Below, one piece after another: positions 1 through 5,636 of a stretch of DNA of 5,636 nucleotides. The position numbers were made by a program, and so were the translations under genes. This DNA is from Gemmatimonadota bacterium. Lineage in GTDB: Bacteria; Gemmatimonadota; Gemmatimonadetes; Longimicrobiales; Gaopeijiaceae. Within the stretch, counting starts at the first letter, position 1. Each line of letters starts with the position of its first letter. The notes below the pieces were generated by a model. That model ran no database searches, was not told where the DNA came from, and saw only the letters and a program-made list of their open reading frames with translations. Where the stretch lies: NCBI GenBank assembly GCA_012959595.1, contig DUCW01000035.1:1-5636 (forward strand), written 5' to 3'.

Positions 1-416
1 GGGTGATGACTGCAATTCGTATGGAGCAATTGGCGGAACCCTATATAAGAAGGAAAGCTCTGAGACATATGGAGAAAGGAAGGGTTGTGATCTTTGCAGG
101 TGGAACGGGGAACCCTTACTTTTCGACTGATACCGCAGCAGCATTGAGGGCTATCGAAATGGACTCAGAAGTAGTCATCAAAGCTACTAAGGTTAAGGGC
201 GTGTATACCGCAGACCCTCACCAAGATCCTTCCGCCACCTTTATACCAAAAATTTCCTTTCAAGATGTAGTAAAAATGGGATTAGAAGTGATGGACACTG
301 CGGCGGTATCTCTTTGCAAAGAGAACAAACTCCCTATTATAGTTCTTAACATTGAAGAAAAAGGATCGGTTTCTTCTGCCATAAAGGGAAACCAGATCGG
401 TACACTTGTTTCTTGA
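1..416 (+). CDS. pyrH: UMP kinase (uridylate kinase), 3' part only
   Basis: This is the C-terminal ~137 residues of the bacterial UMP kinase of the amino-acid-kinase fold, a cytoplasmic hexamer that phosphorylates UMP to UDP with ATP. The reading frame is already open at the left edge, so the GTG at 3 and ATG at 6 are internal codons. About 100 N-terminal residues, including the N-terminal glycine-rich motif, lie outside, judging by the ~240-residue family length. Counting from base 3, residues 34-41 (GTGNPYFS plus the following TDTAA) form the UMP-binding loop. KATKVKGVYTADP (60-72) is the nucleotide-binding segment, and VMDTAA near 97 and the final IGTLVS are also family-typical. The stop is TGA 414-416. 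It leads the frr-uppS-cdsA-dxr group, with frr 36 nt downstream. In many bacteria rpsB and tsf precede it, which cannot be seen here. Identification is secure; nothing looks broken. Confidence 0.97.
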   Translation, partial: VMTAIRMEQLAEPYIRRKALRHMEKGRVVIFAGGTGNPYFSTDTAAALRAIEMDSEVVIKATKVKGVYTADPHQDPSATFIPKISFQDVVKMGLEVMDTAAVSLCKENKLPIIVLNIEEKGSVSSAIKGNQIGTLVS

Positions 417-444
417 ATGGAGTAGTATTGTTTCTGTAAACTCT

Positions 445-450
445 GGAGGG
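445..450 (+). promoter_or_regulatory. Ribosome binding site of frr
   Basis: GGAGGG lies just before two tandem in-frame ATG codons (453 and 456). From the GGAGG core (445-449) the gap is 3 nt to the first ATG and 6 nt to the second. The second spacing is in the usual range and the first is too short, so the site argues for starting at 456. Confidence 0.75.
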
Positions 451-455
451 TCATG

Positions 456-1004
456 ATGTCCTTAGATATCCTCGAGATCAGAATGGAGGACACTATAGAG
501 TCCTTGATTCGTGAATTCTCTTCAGTCCGAACTGGGAAAGCCACCCCAGCCTTGCTAGATACCGTGCGAGTGAATGCTTACGGTAGCCTGGTAGCTTTGA
601 ACCAAGTGGCTAACGTTTCTATACCGGAATCGTCCCTCTTGGTTGTTCAGCCTTACGATAAGACTCTGTTGGATGACATAGATAGAGCTATTCAGACGGC
701 TAATCTTGGTCTTAATCCTGGTAATGACGGGAACCTGATTAGAATCCCTATACCACCTCTAAATGAAGAACGTCGCCGAGAGTACGTAAGAATTATTCAT
801 CAGATGGCCGAAGAGGCCAGAGTCTCTCTGCGACACGCAAGGAAGTCAGGTAACGATGACGTAAAGGCAGATTTGAAGGCAGGTGAAATCAGTGAAGATC
901 AGTCGAGAGACCTGTTCGTAGGTGTCCAAAAACTGACGGATCGATATACGGATAAAATTGATGAGTTACTTCAGATTAAAGAGAAAGAGTTGATGGCCAT
1001 CTAA
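456..1004 (+). CDS. frr: Ribosome recycling factor
   Basis: Ribosome recycling factor acts with EF-G in the cytoplasm to split the post-termination ribosome. The protein is 182 residues from the second of two tandem ATGs (183 from ATG 453), against 185 in E. coli. Visible family hallmarks are SSVRTGKATPALLD in the first helix (about residues 22-35), DLGLNP-like NLGLNPGNDGNLIRIPIPPL with PPLNEERR (100-107), and a long helical C-terminal half. In that half, RHARKSGNDDVK carries an arginine (R129 from the second Met) corresponding to E. coli Arg132, which is important for function. KAGEISEDQSRD and VQKLTD then match the last helix. I chose ATG 456 because of Shine-Dalgarno spacing; 453 would add one Met. 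It lies between pyrH and uppS, and only 4 nt separate its TAA from the uppS ATG. Identification is secure. Confidence 0.98.
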   Translation: MSLDILEIRMEDTIESLIREFSSVRTGKATPALLDTVRVNAYGSLVALNQVANVSIPESSLLVVQPYDKTLLDDIDRAIQTANLGLNPGNDGNLIRIPIPPLNEERRREYVRIIHQMAEEARVSLRHARKSGNDDVKADLKAGEISEDQSRDLFVGVQKLTDRYTDKIDELLQIKEKELMAI

Positions 1005-1008
1005 TCTA

Positions 1009-1767
1009 ATGGAATCGTCAAAATTGCTAGCGAAGATTAGACTCCATGATAAAGTTCCTAGACATGTCGCCATAATTATGGACGGTAATGGGCGTTGGGC
1101 CGAGAGTAGGAACCTACCTAGAACAGCTGGTCATAGGGCAGGTATGGAAGCTGTTACTGAAGTAATTGAAGGTTCCATCGAGGCTGGTGTTGAAGTCCTG
1201 ACGTTATTCGCTTTTTCCACTGAGAACTGGCAAAGACCTTCAATCGAAATAGATGCTCTGATGGGGTTGCTGCGATTGTACATTAATAAGGAAAAGGTCC
1301 GACTTAGAAATATGGGCGTTGAGGTGTATATCCTTGGTGACCTAACCAAAGTGAATTCGATCACGAGGAAGGCAATTAAGGATATAGCTAGCGTAACAAC
1401 CGGTGGTGACACACTAAGATTGAACTTGATGATCTCTTATTCTGGGCGTAATGACTTGCTGGAAGCCTGTCGTAGCTTTGCTGAAGAAGTGTCGAAGGGA
1501 GAGATGGTCCCAGCGGAATTGAGCGAAGAGATTTTGTCCGAGCGACTGTACACTGCGGGTATACCAGATCCGGATTTATTGATCCGAACATCTGGAGAAT
1601 TTCGAGTCAGTAACTTCATGCTGTGGCAGATTGCATATACTGAGCTATCCATAGTGTTCACCCTATGGCCGGATTTTTCAAGGGAAGATCTTTTTGATGC
1701 TATTTGTGATTATCACTTGAGAGATAGGCGGTTCGGACGAATTGTTGGTCAGGAAATTTCAGGATAA
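1009..1767 (+). CDS. uppS: Undecaprenyl diphosphate synthase (cis-prenyltransferase)
   Basis: UppS is a cytosolic or membrane-associated homodimeric Z-prenyltransferase. It adds isopentenyl units to farnesyl diphosphate to give C55-PP, the precursor of the lipid carrier for peptidoglycan and O-antigen. The protein has 252 residues (E. coli 253). Motifs in order: HVAIIMDGNGRW at 19-30 with catalytic Asp25; AGHRAG at 40-45; FSTENWQRP at 69-77, with Asn73, Trp74 and Arg76 of the allylic-substrate region; SGRNDL around 145-150; and RTSGEFRVSNFMLWQ at 193-207, with Arg193, Arg199 and Ser201 for the IPP site and Glu212 for metal. All key residues are present. A small departure is YSGR where E. coli has YGGR. 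ATG 1009 is the only sensible start before the active site. It has no Shine-Dalgarno at proper distance; the nearest purine run ends at 989. Translation therefore probably re-initiates after frr, 4 nt upstream. Its prenyl substrates come from the pathway opened by dxr in the same cluster. Confidence 0.98.
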   Translation: MESSKLLAKIRLHDKVPRHVAIIMDGNGRWAESRNLPRTAGHRAGMEAVTEVIEGSIEAGVEVLTLFAFSTENWQRPSIEIDALMGLLRLYINKEKVRLRNMGVEVYILGDLTKVNSITRKAIKDIASVTTGGDTLRLNLMISYSGRNDLLEACRSFAEEVSKGEMVPAELSEEILSERLYTAGIPDPDLLIRTSGEFRVSNFMLWQIAYTELSIVFTLWPDFSREDLFDAICDYHLRDRRFGRIVGQEISG

Positions 1768-1772
1768 GGAGG
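1766..1772 (+). promoter_or_regulatory. Ribosome binding site of cdsA overlapping the uppS stop codon
   Basis: AAGGAGG is a perfect 7-base Shine-Dalgarno. Its first two As are the last two bases of the uppS TAA (1765-1767). Five nt downstream stands an in-frame CTG (1778). The other possible starts, TTG 1742 (upstream of the site) and TTG 1790 (17 nt downstream), do not fit it. This site therefore decides the proposed cdsA start. Confidence 0.65.
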
Positions 1773-1777
1773 ACACA

Positions 1778-2644
1778 CTGAAAGGGGATTTGCTTCGTCG
1801 TATATCTGTGAGTTTGGTCGGAATACCTATAATGGTGCTAGTTATTTATGTGGGGGGGTGGTTGTTAGGAGCATTTATGGCCTTGGTTGCTGCCTTGGCA
1901 GCATACGAATACTTCTTACTTAGAAAGAATACAACCAAAGGATTATCAGGCCTGGGAGTTACACTTTCGGCGGCATTACCTTTGATAGCTATGCTGTATC
2001 CAACGTATAACGAATTTGTTCAACTGGGCTTTGGCCTGGTTCTGTTTGGATCTGTGACTTCACTGATTATGGTTATGTGGCGCCGGTGGCCCGAAGGATC
2101 TCCGATTGAATCAGCTGCAGTCACAATGATGGGTGTGCTGTATACAGGAGGAACCTTATCTTTCTGGGTTTTCTTGCGAGCACTTCCAGAGGAAGCAATG
2201 GTAGCTGATAGTGCTTTAGCGGGAACCGCTTTGCTACTCTTTCCGATTTGGGTGACTTGGGTAGGGGATTGCTTTGCTTATGTACTTGGATCCCGCTGGG
2301 GAAAGAAGAAATTAATTGTAACAGTGAGCCCCAATAAAACTGTTGTGGGTGCTGTTGGAGGGGTCGCTGGGTCTGTATTGGGTGGCCTTGCTTATAACCA
2401 CTGTCTACTGGGCGAGATGGCTGAGATTTCCTTGTCAGGAGAGATGGTTGTTTTGGTATCCATCTTGATTGCAGTAGTTGGTCAACTAGGAGATTTGTCG
2501 GAATCAGTCATGAAAAGACAAGGCGGAGTTAAAGATTCAAGCAATCTGATTCCAGGTCATGGAGGTGTTCTTGACAGAATGGATAGTCTTTTTTTCACTG
2601 TACCTACGACCTACTTCATTCTACTCCATCTCTTTTATGGTTGA
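1778..2644 (+). CDS. cdsA: Phosphatidate cytidylyltransferase (CDP-diglyceride synthase)
   Basis: CdsA is an integral inner-membrane enzyme that converts phosphatidic acid and CTP to CDP-diacylglycerol, the branch point for all phospholipids. From CTG 1778 it has 288 residues; E. coli CdsA has 285. Several hydrophobic segments are visible, the first two at about 9-47. The family signature is complete at about 243-269: S, KR, four residues, KD, then PGHGG and LDRMD. GQLGDLSES just before it supplies the conserved metal-binding aspartate, and WVGDCFAY with SPNKT lies at about 161-188. One position is unusual: SPNKT is followed by VVGAVGG, where relatives usually have a Glu or Gln in place of the second Val. 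A run of seven Gs at 1852-1858 encodes a Gly-Gly pair in frame. I chose CTG because of the AAGGAGG 5 nt before it and the resulting LKGDLLRR start. TTG 1742 (300 residues, overlapping uppS) and TTG 1790 (284) are the alternatives. The 3' end overlaps dxr by 8 nt. Confidence 0.96.
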   Translation: MKGDLLRRISVSLVGIPIMVLVIYVGGWLLGAFMALVAALAAYEYFLLRKNTTKGLSGLGVTLSAALPLIAMLYPTYNEFVQLGFGLVLFGSVTSLIMVMWRRWPEGSPIESAAVTMMGVLYTGGTLSFWVFLRALPEEAMVADSALAGTALLLFPIWVTWVGDCFAYVLGSRWGKKKLIVTVSPNKTVVGAVGGVAGSVLGGLAYNHCLLGEMAEISLSGEMVVLVSILIAVVGQLGDLSESVMKRQGGVKDSSNLIPGHGGVLDRMDSLFFTVPTTYFILLHLFYG

Positions 2645-3806
2645 TAGTCAGCATGAGAGGATTGGAGTTGCAATTCTGGGATCAACAGGATCGATTGGAC
2701 GGTCCACCCTATCTGTCATCAAAAGACATTCAGACATCTTCAGAGTTGTAGCTTTATCAGCAAACAACTCTGTTGAAGATTTGGCTAGACAGACACAAGA
2801 ACACTCGGTTCCGAAAGCTGTCGTGGCTGATTCTACAGCTCTGAATGATCAGAAAGACCTTCCAGATGCAGAGTGGAAATCTGGACCGGATGCTATTCTA
2901 GAAGTAGTATCGGACCCCGAAGTGGATGTTGTTGTGAATGCCATTGTGGGATCGGTTGGATTGGCTGCTACTTTGGCGAGCTTAGAAGCGGACAAAAAAT
3001 TGGCTTTAGCTAACAAAGAGTCTCTTGTGGCAGGAGGGCCATTAGTGATAGAACAGCTTCGCAGAGGTAAGGGCGAATTGATTCCTATCGACAGCGAACA
3101 TTCGGGGGTTTTCCAGTGCTTAAGAGGGGAAGAGCTAGAGGCTGTGTCAAGATTGATTCTAACGGCTTCCGGAGGTCCATTTCGTACCCTGACTGAAAAA
3201 GACTTAAAGGTGGTCACCTTAGAAGAAGCCTTAATACATCCCACATGGTCAATGGGACAGAAGGTCACTATAGATTCTGCGACCTTGGCGAATAAAGCAC
3301 TGGAAATAATTGAAGCACACTTTCTTTTTGATGTGGACTATGAGCATATCTCTGCTGTGATTCATCCCCAGTCCATAGTCCATTCTTTTGTGGAGTTTGT
3401 AGACGGATCTATTTTGGCTCAACTTGGATTTCCGACTATGGAGCTGCCTATTTTATATGCCCTGACATATCCAGGAAGACTTTCAGATCCGGATCTTAGA
3501 ACTTTCGATCCATCCTCTTCACCGAGTTTAGATTTTGAGAACATTGATGAAGAACAGTTTCCAGTATTTTGTTTAGGTGTTGAGTCAGGCATAAGGGGAG
3601 GGAATGCTCCGACAGTTTTTAACGCGGCGAATGAAATTGCAGTTGAGGCATTCGTGGACCGTCAGATTAAATTCACTGAAATTTCGCTAATCGTCGAAGA
3701 AACTCTAATCTCTAGCAGTATGCATGAGCTTAATACGATTGATGATGTGTTTGAAGCCGACAGGTCAGCTCGAGAACTAGCGAAAGAGGTTGTCGAGTTG
3801 TTGTGA
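2637..3806 (+). CDS. dxr: 1-deoxy-D-xylulose 5-phosphate reductoisomerase
   Basis: Dxr (IspC) is a cytoplasmic homodimer that turns DXP into 2-C-methyl-D-erythritol 4-phosphate with NADPH and a divalent metal. This is the committed step of the MEP isoprenoid route and the target of fosmidomycin. The protein has 389 residues (E. coli 398). Visible parts: NADPH-binding GSTGSIG at 15-21; NAIVGSVGL at 101-109; ANKESLV at 125-131; metal ligands in IDSEH (Asp152, Glu154, then His155); ASGGPF at 177-182; flexible active-site loop HPTWSMG at 201-207 with Trp204; DSATLANKALE at 213-223, with Asn219, Lys220 and metal ligand Glu223; and HPQS at 243-246. A C-terminal helical domain with FNAANE at 328-333 follows. 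The frame is open back to 2559, but that extension lies wholly within cdsA. ATG 2637 puts the fold at its normal position and overlaps the cdsA stop by 8 nt. No Shine-Dalgarno is seen, so coupling to cdsA is likely. All catalytic residues are present. Confidence 0.98.
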   Translation: MVDSQHERIGVAILGSTGSIGRSTLSVIKRHSDIFRVVALSANNSVEDLARQTQEHSVPKAVVADSTALNDQKDLPDAEWKSGPDAILEVVSDPEVDVVVNAIVGSVGLAATLASLEADKKLALANKESLVAGGPLVIEQLRRGKGELIPIDSEHSGVFQCLRGEELEAVSRLILTASGGPFRTLTEKDLKVVTLEEALIHPTWSMGQKVTIDSATLANKALEIIEAHFLFDVDYEHISAVIHPQSIVHSFVEFVDGSILAQLGFPTMELPILYALTYPGRLSDPDLRTFDPSSSPSLDFENIDEEQFPVFCLGVESGIRGGNAPTVFNAANEIAVEAFVDRQIKFTEISLIVEETLISSSMHELNTIDDVFEADRSARELAKEVVELL

Positions 3807-3829
3807 AGTCCAACTGGTCAATGAGGTTT

Positions 3830-3858
3830 TTGACGATATATTTAAGCTGGGATCGAAT
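3830..3858 (+). promoter_or_regulatory. Possible weak sigma-70-type promoter before rseP
   Basis: In the only sizeable gap of the + strand cluster (3807-3884), TTGACG (3830-3835) matches five of six bases of the -35 consensus. After 17 nt, TCGAAT (3853-3858) matches four of six -10 bases. There is no extended -10 TG. A start point near 3865 would lie in or at the Shine-Dalgarno and leave a leader of only about 20 nt. The match is modest and could be chance. I see no sigma-E-like element here. Confidence 0.25.
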
Positions 3859-3864
3859 ACTATC

Positions 3865-3871
3865 AAGGAGG
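3865..3871 (+). promoter_or_regulatory. Shine-Dalgarno-like site of rseP, unusually distant
   Basis: AAGGAGG is a perfect anti-16S match, but 13 nt separate it from the rseP ATG at 3885, longer than the usual 5-9. No in-frame ATG, GTG or TTG lies between them, and upstream the frame is closed by stops at 3843, 3831 and 3822. A weaker AGG at 3875-3877 is 7 nt from the ATG and could serve instead. Confidence 0.5.
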
Positions 3872-3884
3872 CATAGGTCACTGG

Positions 3885-5213
3885 ATGATTACTTCTTTTG
3901 CGGTAACGATGTTAATGCTAGGAGTGTTGATTTTTGTCCACGAATTGGGACACTATCTAGCTGCTAAATCTGTAGATATTGAAGTCCAGAAATTTTCTAT
4001 AAGGTTCGGCCCGAAGATCGCCGGATTCAAAAAAGGTGAGACTGAGTACCTCCTGAGCCTGATACCCTTGGGTGGTTATGTAAAGATGGGTGGTATGTAC
4101 GACGAAACTATGGAACAGATGGAAGGCGGCTCACAAGAGGTAGGACGAGAACCAAGTCATCGAGATTTCGATTCCAAGCCTATTTGGGCCAGAGCTTTTG
4201 TTTTATCAGCGGGAGTTTTGATGAATTTTGTTCTCGCTTTTTTGATCTACACCGGGGTGACTGCTTTCTGGGGAACAAAGGAAATAGAAGAAACTAGGGT
4301 TGCTCAAGTAGACTCAGATATTTTACCTAAAGGTGCCGAAAATTTGAGTCTATTAGAAAGTGGAACAAGACTGATGACCATAGGGGATAGGGTGGTGAAT
4401 CATTGGGGTGATGTGAGTGAAGGGTTTTTGGAAGCCCCTACTGGACATCTAGCAATATCAACGGAGAATCCTCAGAGTGTAGTAGAAATAGATCTTTCTG
4501 AATCCGAAGAAGAACGACGTTTTATTATTCAAGCATTGTCTCTGTGGCAGGACAATATTATCGGTGTCGTGAATTCTGGTTCTCCTGCAGAAAAAGGAGG
4601 GCTTCAGGAAGGTGACAAAGTTACGGGAATCGAAGGAGTAACAATTACTGACTTGGTGAGGTCGAATCCTAACGTCCAGTTAGAATTTTCTTTGGAAAGA
4701 GATGGCAGAAAGTTAGTCAGGTTTATTACACCTGGCTTGGTGTCCGATGGCGACTCTGAGATAGGTCTAATGGGAGTCAACTCACCAGGCCTCCAATATT
4801 CAAGTGAAAGCGTTGGTTTGATGAAGTCATTCCAGGTCGGTTTCAGTGAAACTGTGGCTTACAGTGGCTTGATTTTGAATTTCGTAGGAGAACTATTTAC
4901 TGGAGGGGTTTCCCACAGGGAGATAGGGAGCGTTTTTGCAATAGGACAGATGGCTGGTCAAACTGCACGGCTTGGACTGGAGTCATATCTACGGTTTGTG
5001 GCTTTATTCTCGATCAACCTAGCTATCTTGAATCTACTGCCTATTCCTGTTTTGGACGGTGGACATTTGATGTTTTTGGGTGTAGAGGCGATCCGCAGGA
5101 AGCCAGTGTCTTTGGAAACGAAGCTAAAGTTCAGTCAAGTCGGGATGTTTGTTCTTATAGCAATCATGATCCTGGCCTTGTCGAATGATTTCCGGCTTCT
5201 GTTGGGAATGTAA
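3885..5213 (+). CDS. rseP: RseP-type site-2 (intramembrane zinc) protease
   Basis: This is an M50-family metalloprotease of the inner membrane. In E. coli, RseP makes the second, intramembrane cut in anti-sigma-E factor RseA and also removes remnant signal peptides. The protein has 442 residues (E. coli 450). The first membrane segment (about 3-26) carries the zinc motif HELGH at 19-23. PLGGYVKMGG at 61-70 is the conserved membrane-associated loop. A second membrane segment spans about 103-128. The periplasmic part holds a poorly conserved first PDZ-like region (about 137-220) and a clearer PDZ at about 222-282 (GSPAEKGGLQEGDKV). A third membrane segment (about 370-395) carries the third zinc ligand in PVLDGG (Asp391), with Asn378 and Asn382 before it. 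The last segment is at about 418-435. The active site is complete. Oddities are the degenerate first PDZ, a shortened second PDZ and loss of a usual Gly-Pro-Ile (residues 349-351 are SVF). No bamA follows, unlike in many proteobacteria. The natural substrate cannot be told from this window. Confidence 0.96.
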   Translation: MITSFAVTMLMLGVLIFVHELGHYLAAKSVDIEVQKFSIRFGPKIAGFKKGETEYLLSLIPLGGYVKMGGMYDETMEQMEGGSQEVGREPSHRDFDSKPIWARAFVLSAGVLMNFVLAFLIYTGVTAFWGTKEIEETRVAQVDSDILPKGAENLSLLESGTRLMTIGDRVVNHWGDVSEGFLEAPTGHLAISTENPQSVVEIDLSESEEERRFIIQALSLWQDNIIGVVNSGSPAEKGGLQEGDKVTGIEGVTITDLVRSNPNVQLEFSLERDGRKLVRFITPGLVSDGDSEIGLMGVNSPGLQYSSESVGLMKSFQVGFSETVAYSGLILNFVGELFTGGVSHREIGSVFAIGQMAGQTARLGLESYLRFVALFSINLAILNLLPIPVLDGGHLMFLGVEAIRRKPVSLETKLKFSQVGMFVLIAIMILALSNDFRLLLGM

Positions 5214-5240
5214 AACCGAATGCTTTTCTTGTTGGTATTT

Positions 5241-5636
5241 TCAAAGGAGACTGAACTGTTCATCCCCTGTTTTCTGGAATTGGAGTTTTTCTAGATCAAG
5301 AAAACGTGTGGGACTATCTTGAGTGGCGACTCCTAAGAATCCCTTGAATCCTTGGGGCCGGATCGCTTTTTCCATGGTCGAAAGAGCTAGTTCTGGTCGG
5401 TTGCATTCCTGGGAAAGATGTGCCAACAATATTCCAAATAAATTGGGGTGAAGTAACTCGCAAGCGAATTGAGCAGCGATTCGGTTAGAAAGATGCCCAC
5501 GGCTAGATGCAATTCTTTGTTGGACTGTAGCCGGGTAGTGGCTATTCCGGAGGAGTTCTTCATCATAGTTAGACTCCAATATCACGAGATTAGCATCTTT
5601 GAGTGCCAATCTGACCTGAGCTGTGGGTTTACCTAG
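5241..5636 (-). CDS. YycJ/WalJ-like metallo-beta-lactamase-fold hydrolase, C-terminal part
   Basis: The frame enters from the right edge of the window and ends at a TGA (complement of 5241-5243), giving 131 residues. The family is usually about 250-265 residues, so the N-terminal half with the HxHxDH metal motif is outside. The TTG at 5609 is an internal codon, because the frame continues upstream through LGKPTAQVR. Its first residues, LGKPT, look like the end of the family's DLG metal-ligand strand. Visible family features, numbered from the edge, are VILESNYDEELL (18-29), RGHLSN (46-51) and LAHLSQECNRPELA (71-84), whose His73 matches the last metal-ligand histidine. Relatives mostly read ESNHD where this has ESNYD. 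YycJ/WalJ proteins are cytoplasmic and nuclease-like; the Bacillus anthracis member has been linked to a mutator phenotype and mismatch repair. That function is carried over by family only. It converges on rseP with a 27-nt gap and no clear shared terminator, and it is not co-transcribed with the other genes. Confidence 0.88.
   Translation of the reverse strand, partial: LGKPTAQVRLALKDANLVILESNYDEELLRNSHYPATVQQRIASSRGHLSNRIAAQFACELLHPNLFGILLAHLSQECNRPELALSTMEKAIRPQGFKGFLGVATQDSPTRFLDLEKLQFQKTGDEQFSLL

Noticed and set aside
3..8. GTG/ATG near the left edge as the start of a short pyrH-like gene.
   Set aside because: The frame is open to the edge, and the protein lacks the first ~100 residues of UMP kinase, so the gene is cut by the window and is not truncated in the genome as far as can be seen.
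417..452. A regulatory element or terminator in the pyrH-frr gap.
   Set aside because: Apart from the frr binding site, the 36 nt show no hairpin, promoter hexamers or repeat.
2559..2636. An N-terminal extension of dxr by 26 codons.
   Set aside because: It overlaps the conserved signature region of cdsA, and Dxr proteins begin shortly before the GSTGSIG motif, as ATG 2637 gives.
2849..3268. A 139-codon open frame on the - strand inside dxr.
   Set aside because: It is fully covered by the conserved catalytic part of dxr, and its peptide is low-complexity and Ser/Thr-rich as expected from an antisense shadow.
3821..3967. A 48-codon open frame starting with ATG in the dxr-rseP gap and running into rseP out of frame.
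   Set aside because: It has no binding site at proper distance, most of it lies over the conserved HELGH region of rseP in another frame, and the peptide resembles nothing I know.
5205..5245. A possible bidirectional terminator between rseP and the MBL-fold gene (AAAACCGA against TTGGTATTTT).
   Set aside because: The inverted repeat is short, AT-rich and interrupted by unpaired bases. It is too weak to call.

Overview
The window holds seven protein-coding genes. Six lie head to tail on the + strand and one, on the - strand, converges on them. All six + strand genes are recognisable housekeeping genes in a gene order common in bacteria: pyrH (5' part outside the window), frr, uppS, cdsA, dxr and rseP. 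The - strand gene is the C-terminal part of a YycJ/WalJ-type metallo-beta-lactamase-fold hydrolase and runs off the right edge.

Organism: a bacterium of moderate GC (mid-40s percent by eye). It has a DXP-pathway isoprenoid route (dxr) and a site-2 protease of the two-PDZ RseP type, which fits a diderm lineage. Wording such as the PyrH segment around TAIRMEQLAEPYIRR and the RseP segment around DFDSKPIWARAFVLSAGV reminds me of Gemmatimonadota or deltaproteobacterial-like proteins. That is an impression from memory, not a placement. No transposase, integrase, RNA gene, CRISPR or large repeat is visible. Nothing suggests horizontal transfer.

Layout: 1-416 pyrH end; 36-nt gap; frr from 453 or, better, 456 to 1004; 4-nt gap; uppS 1009-1767; cdsA, whose start I place at a CTG (1778) behind a perfect AAGGAGG that overlaps the uppS stop, to 2644; dxr 2637-3806, overlapping cdsA by 8 nt; 78-nt gap with a possible weak promoter and a strong but distant Shine-Dalgarno; rseP 3885-5213; 27-nt convergent gap; MBL-fold gene 5636-5241 (-).

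How the genes fit together: PyrH makes UDP for UTP, nucleotide-sugar and CTP pools. Frr recycles ribosomes. Dxr commits carbon to the MEP pathway, whose prenyl diphosphates UppS elongates to the C55 lipid carrier for cell-wall precursors. CdsA makes CDP-diacylglycerol, using CTP. RseP cleaves membrane proteins in envelope stress signalling. The group is thus an envelope and macromolecule-synthesis operon, with tight spacing from frr to dxr suggesting translational coupling. I found no previously undescribed system. The points worth a second look are start-codon choices, coupling without Shine-Dalgarno sites, and residue substitutions in CdsA and RseP.
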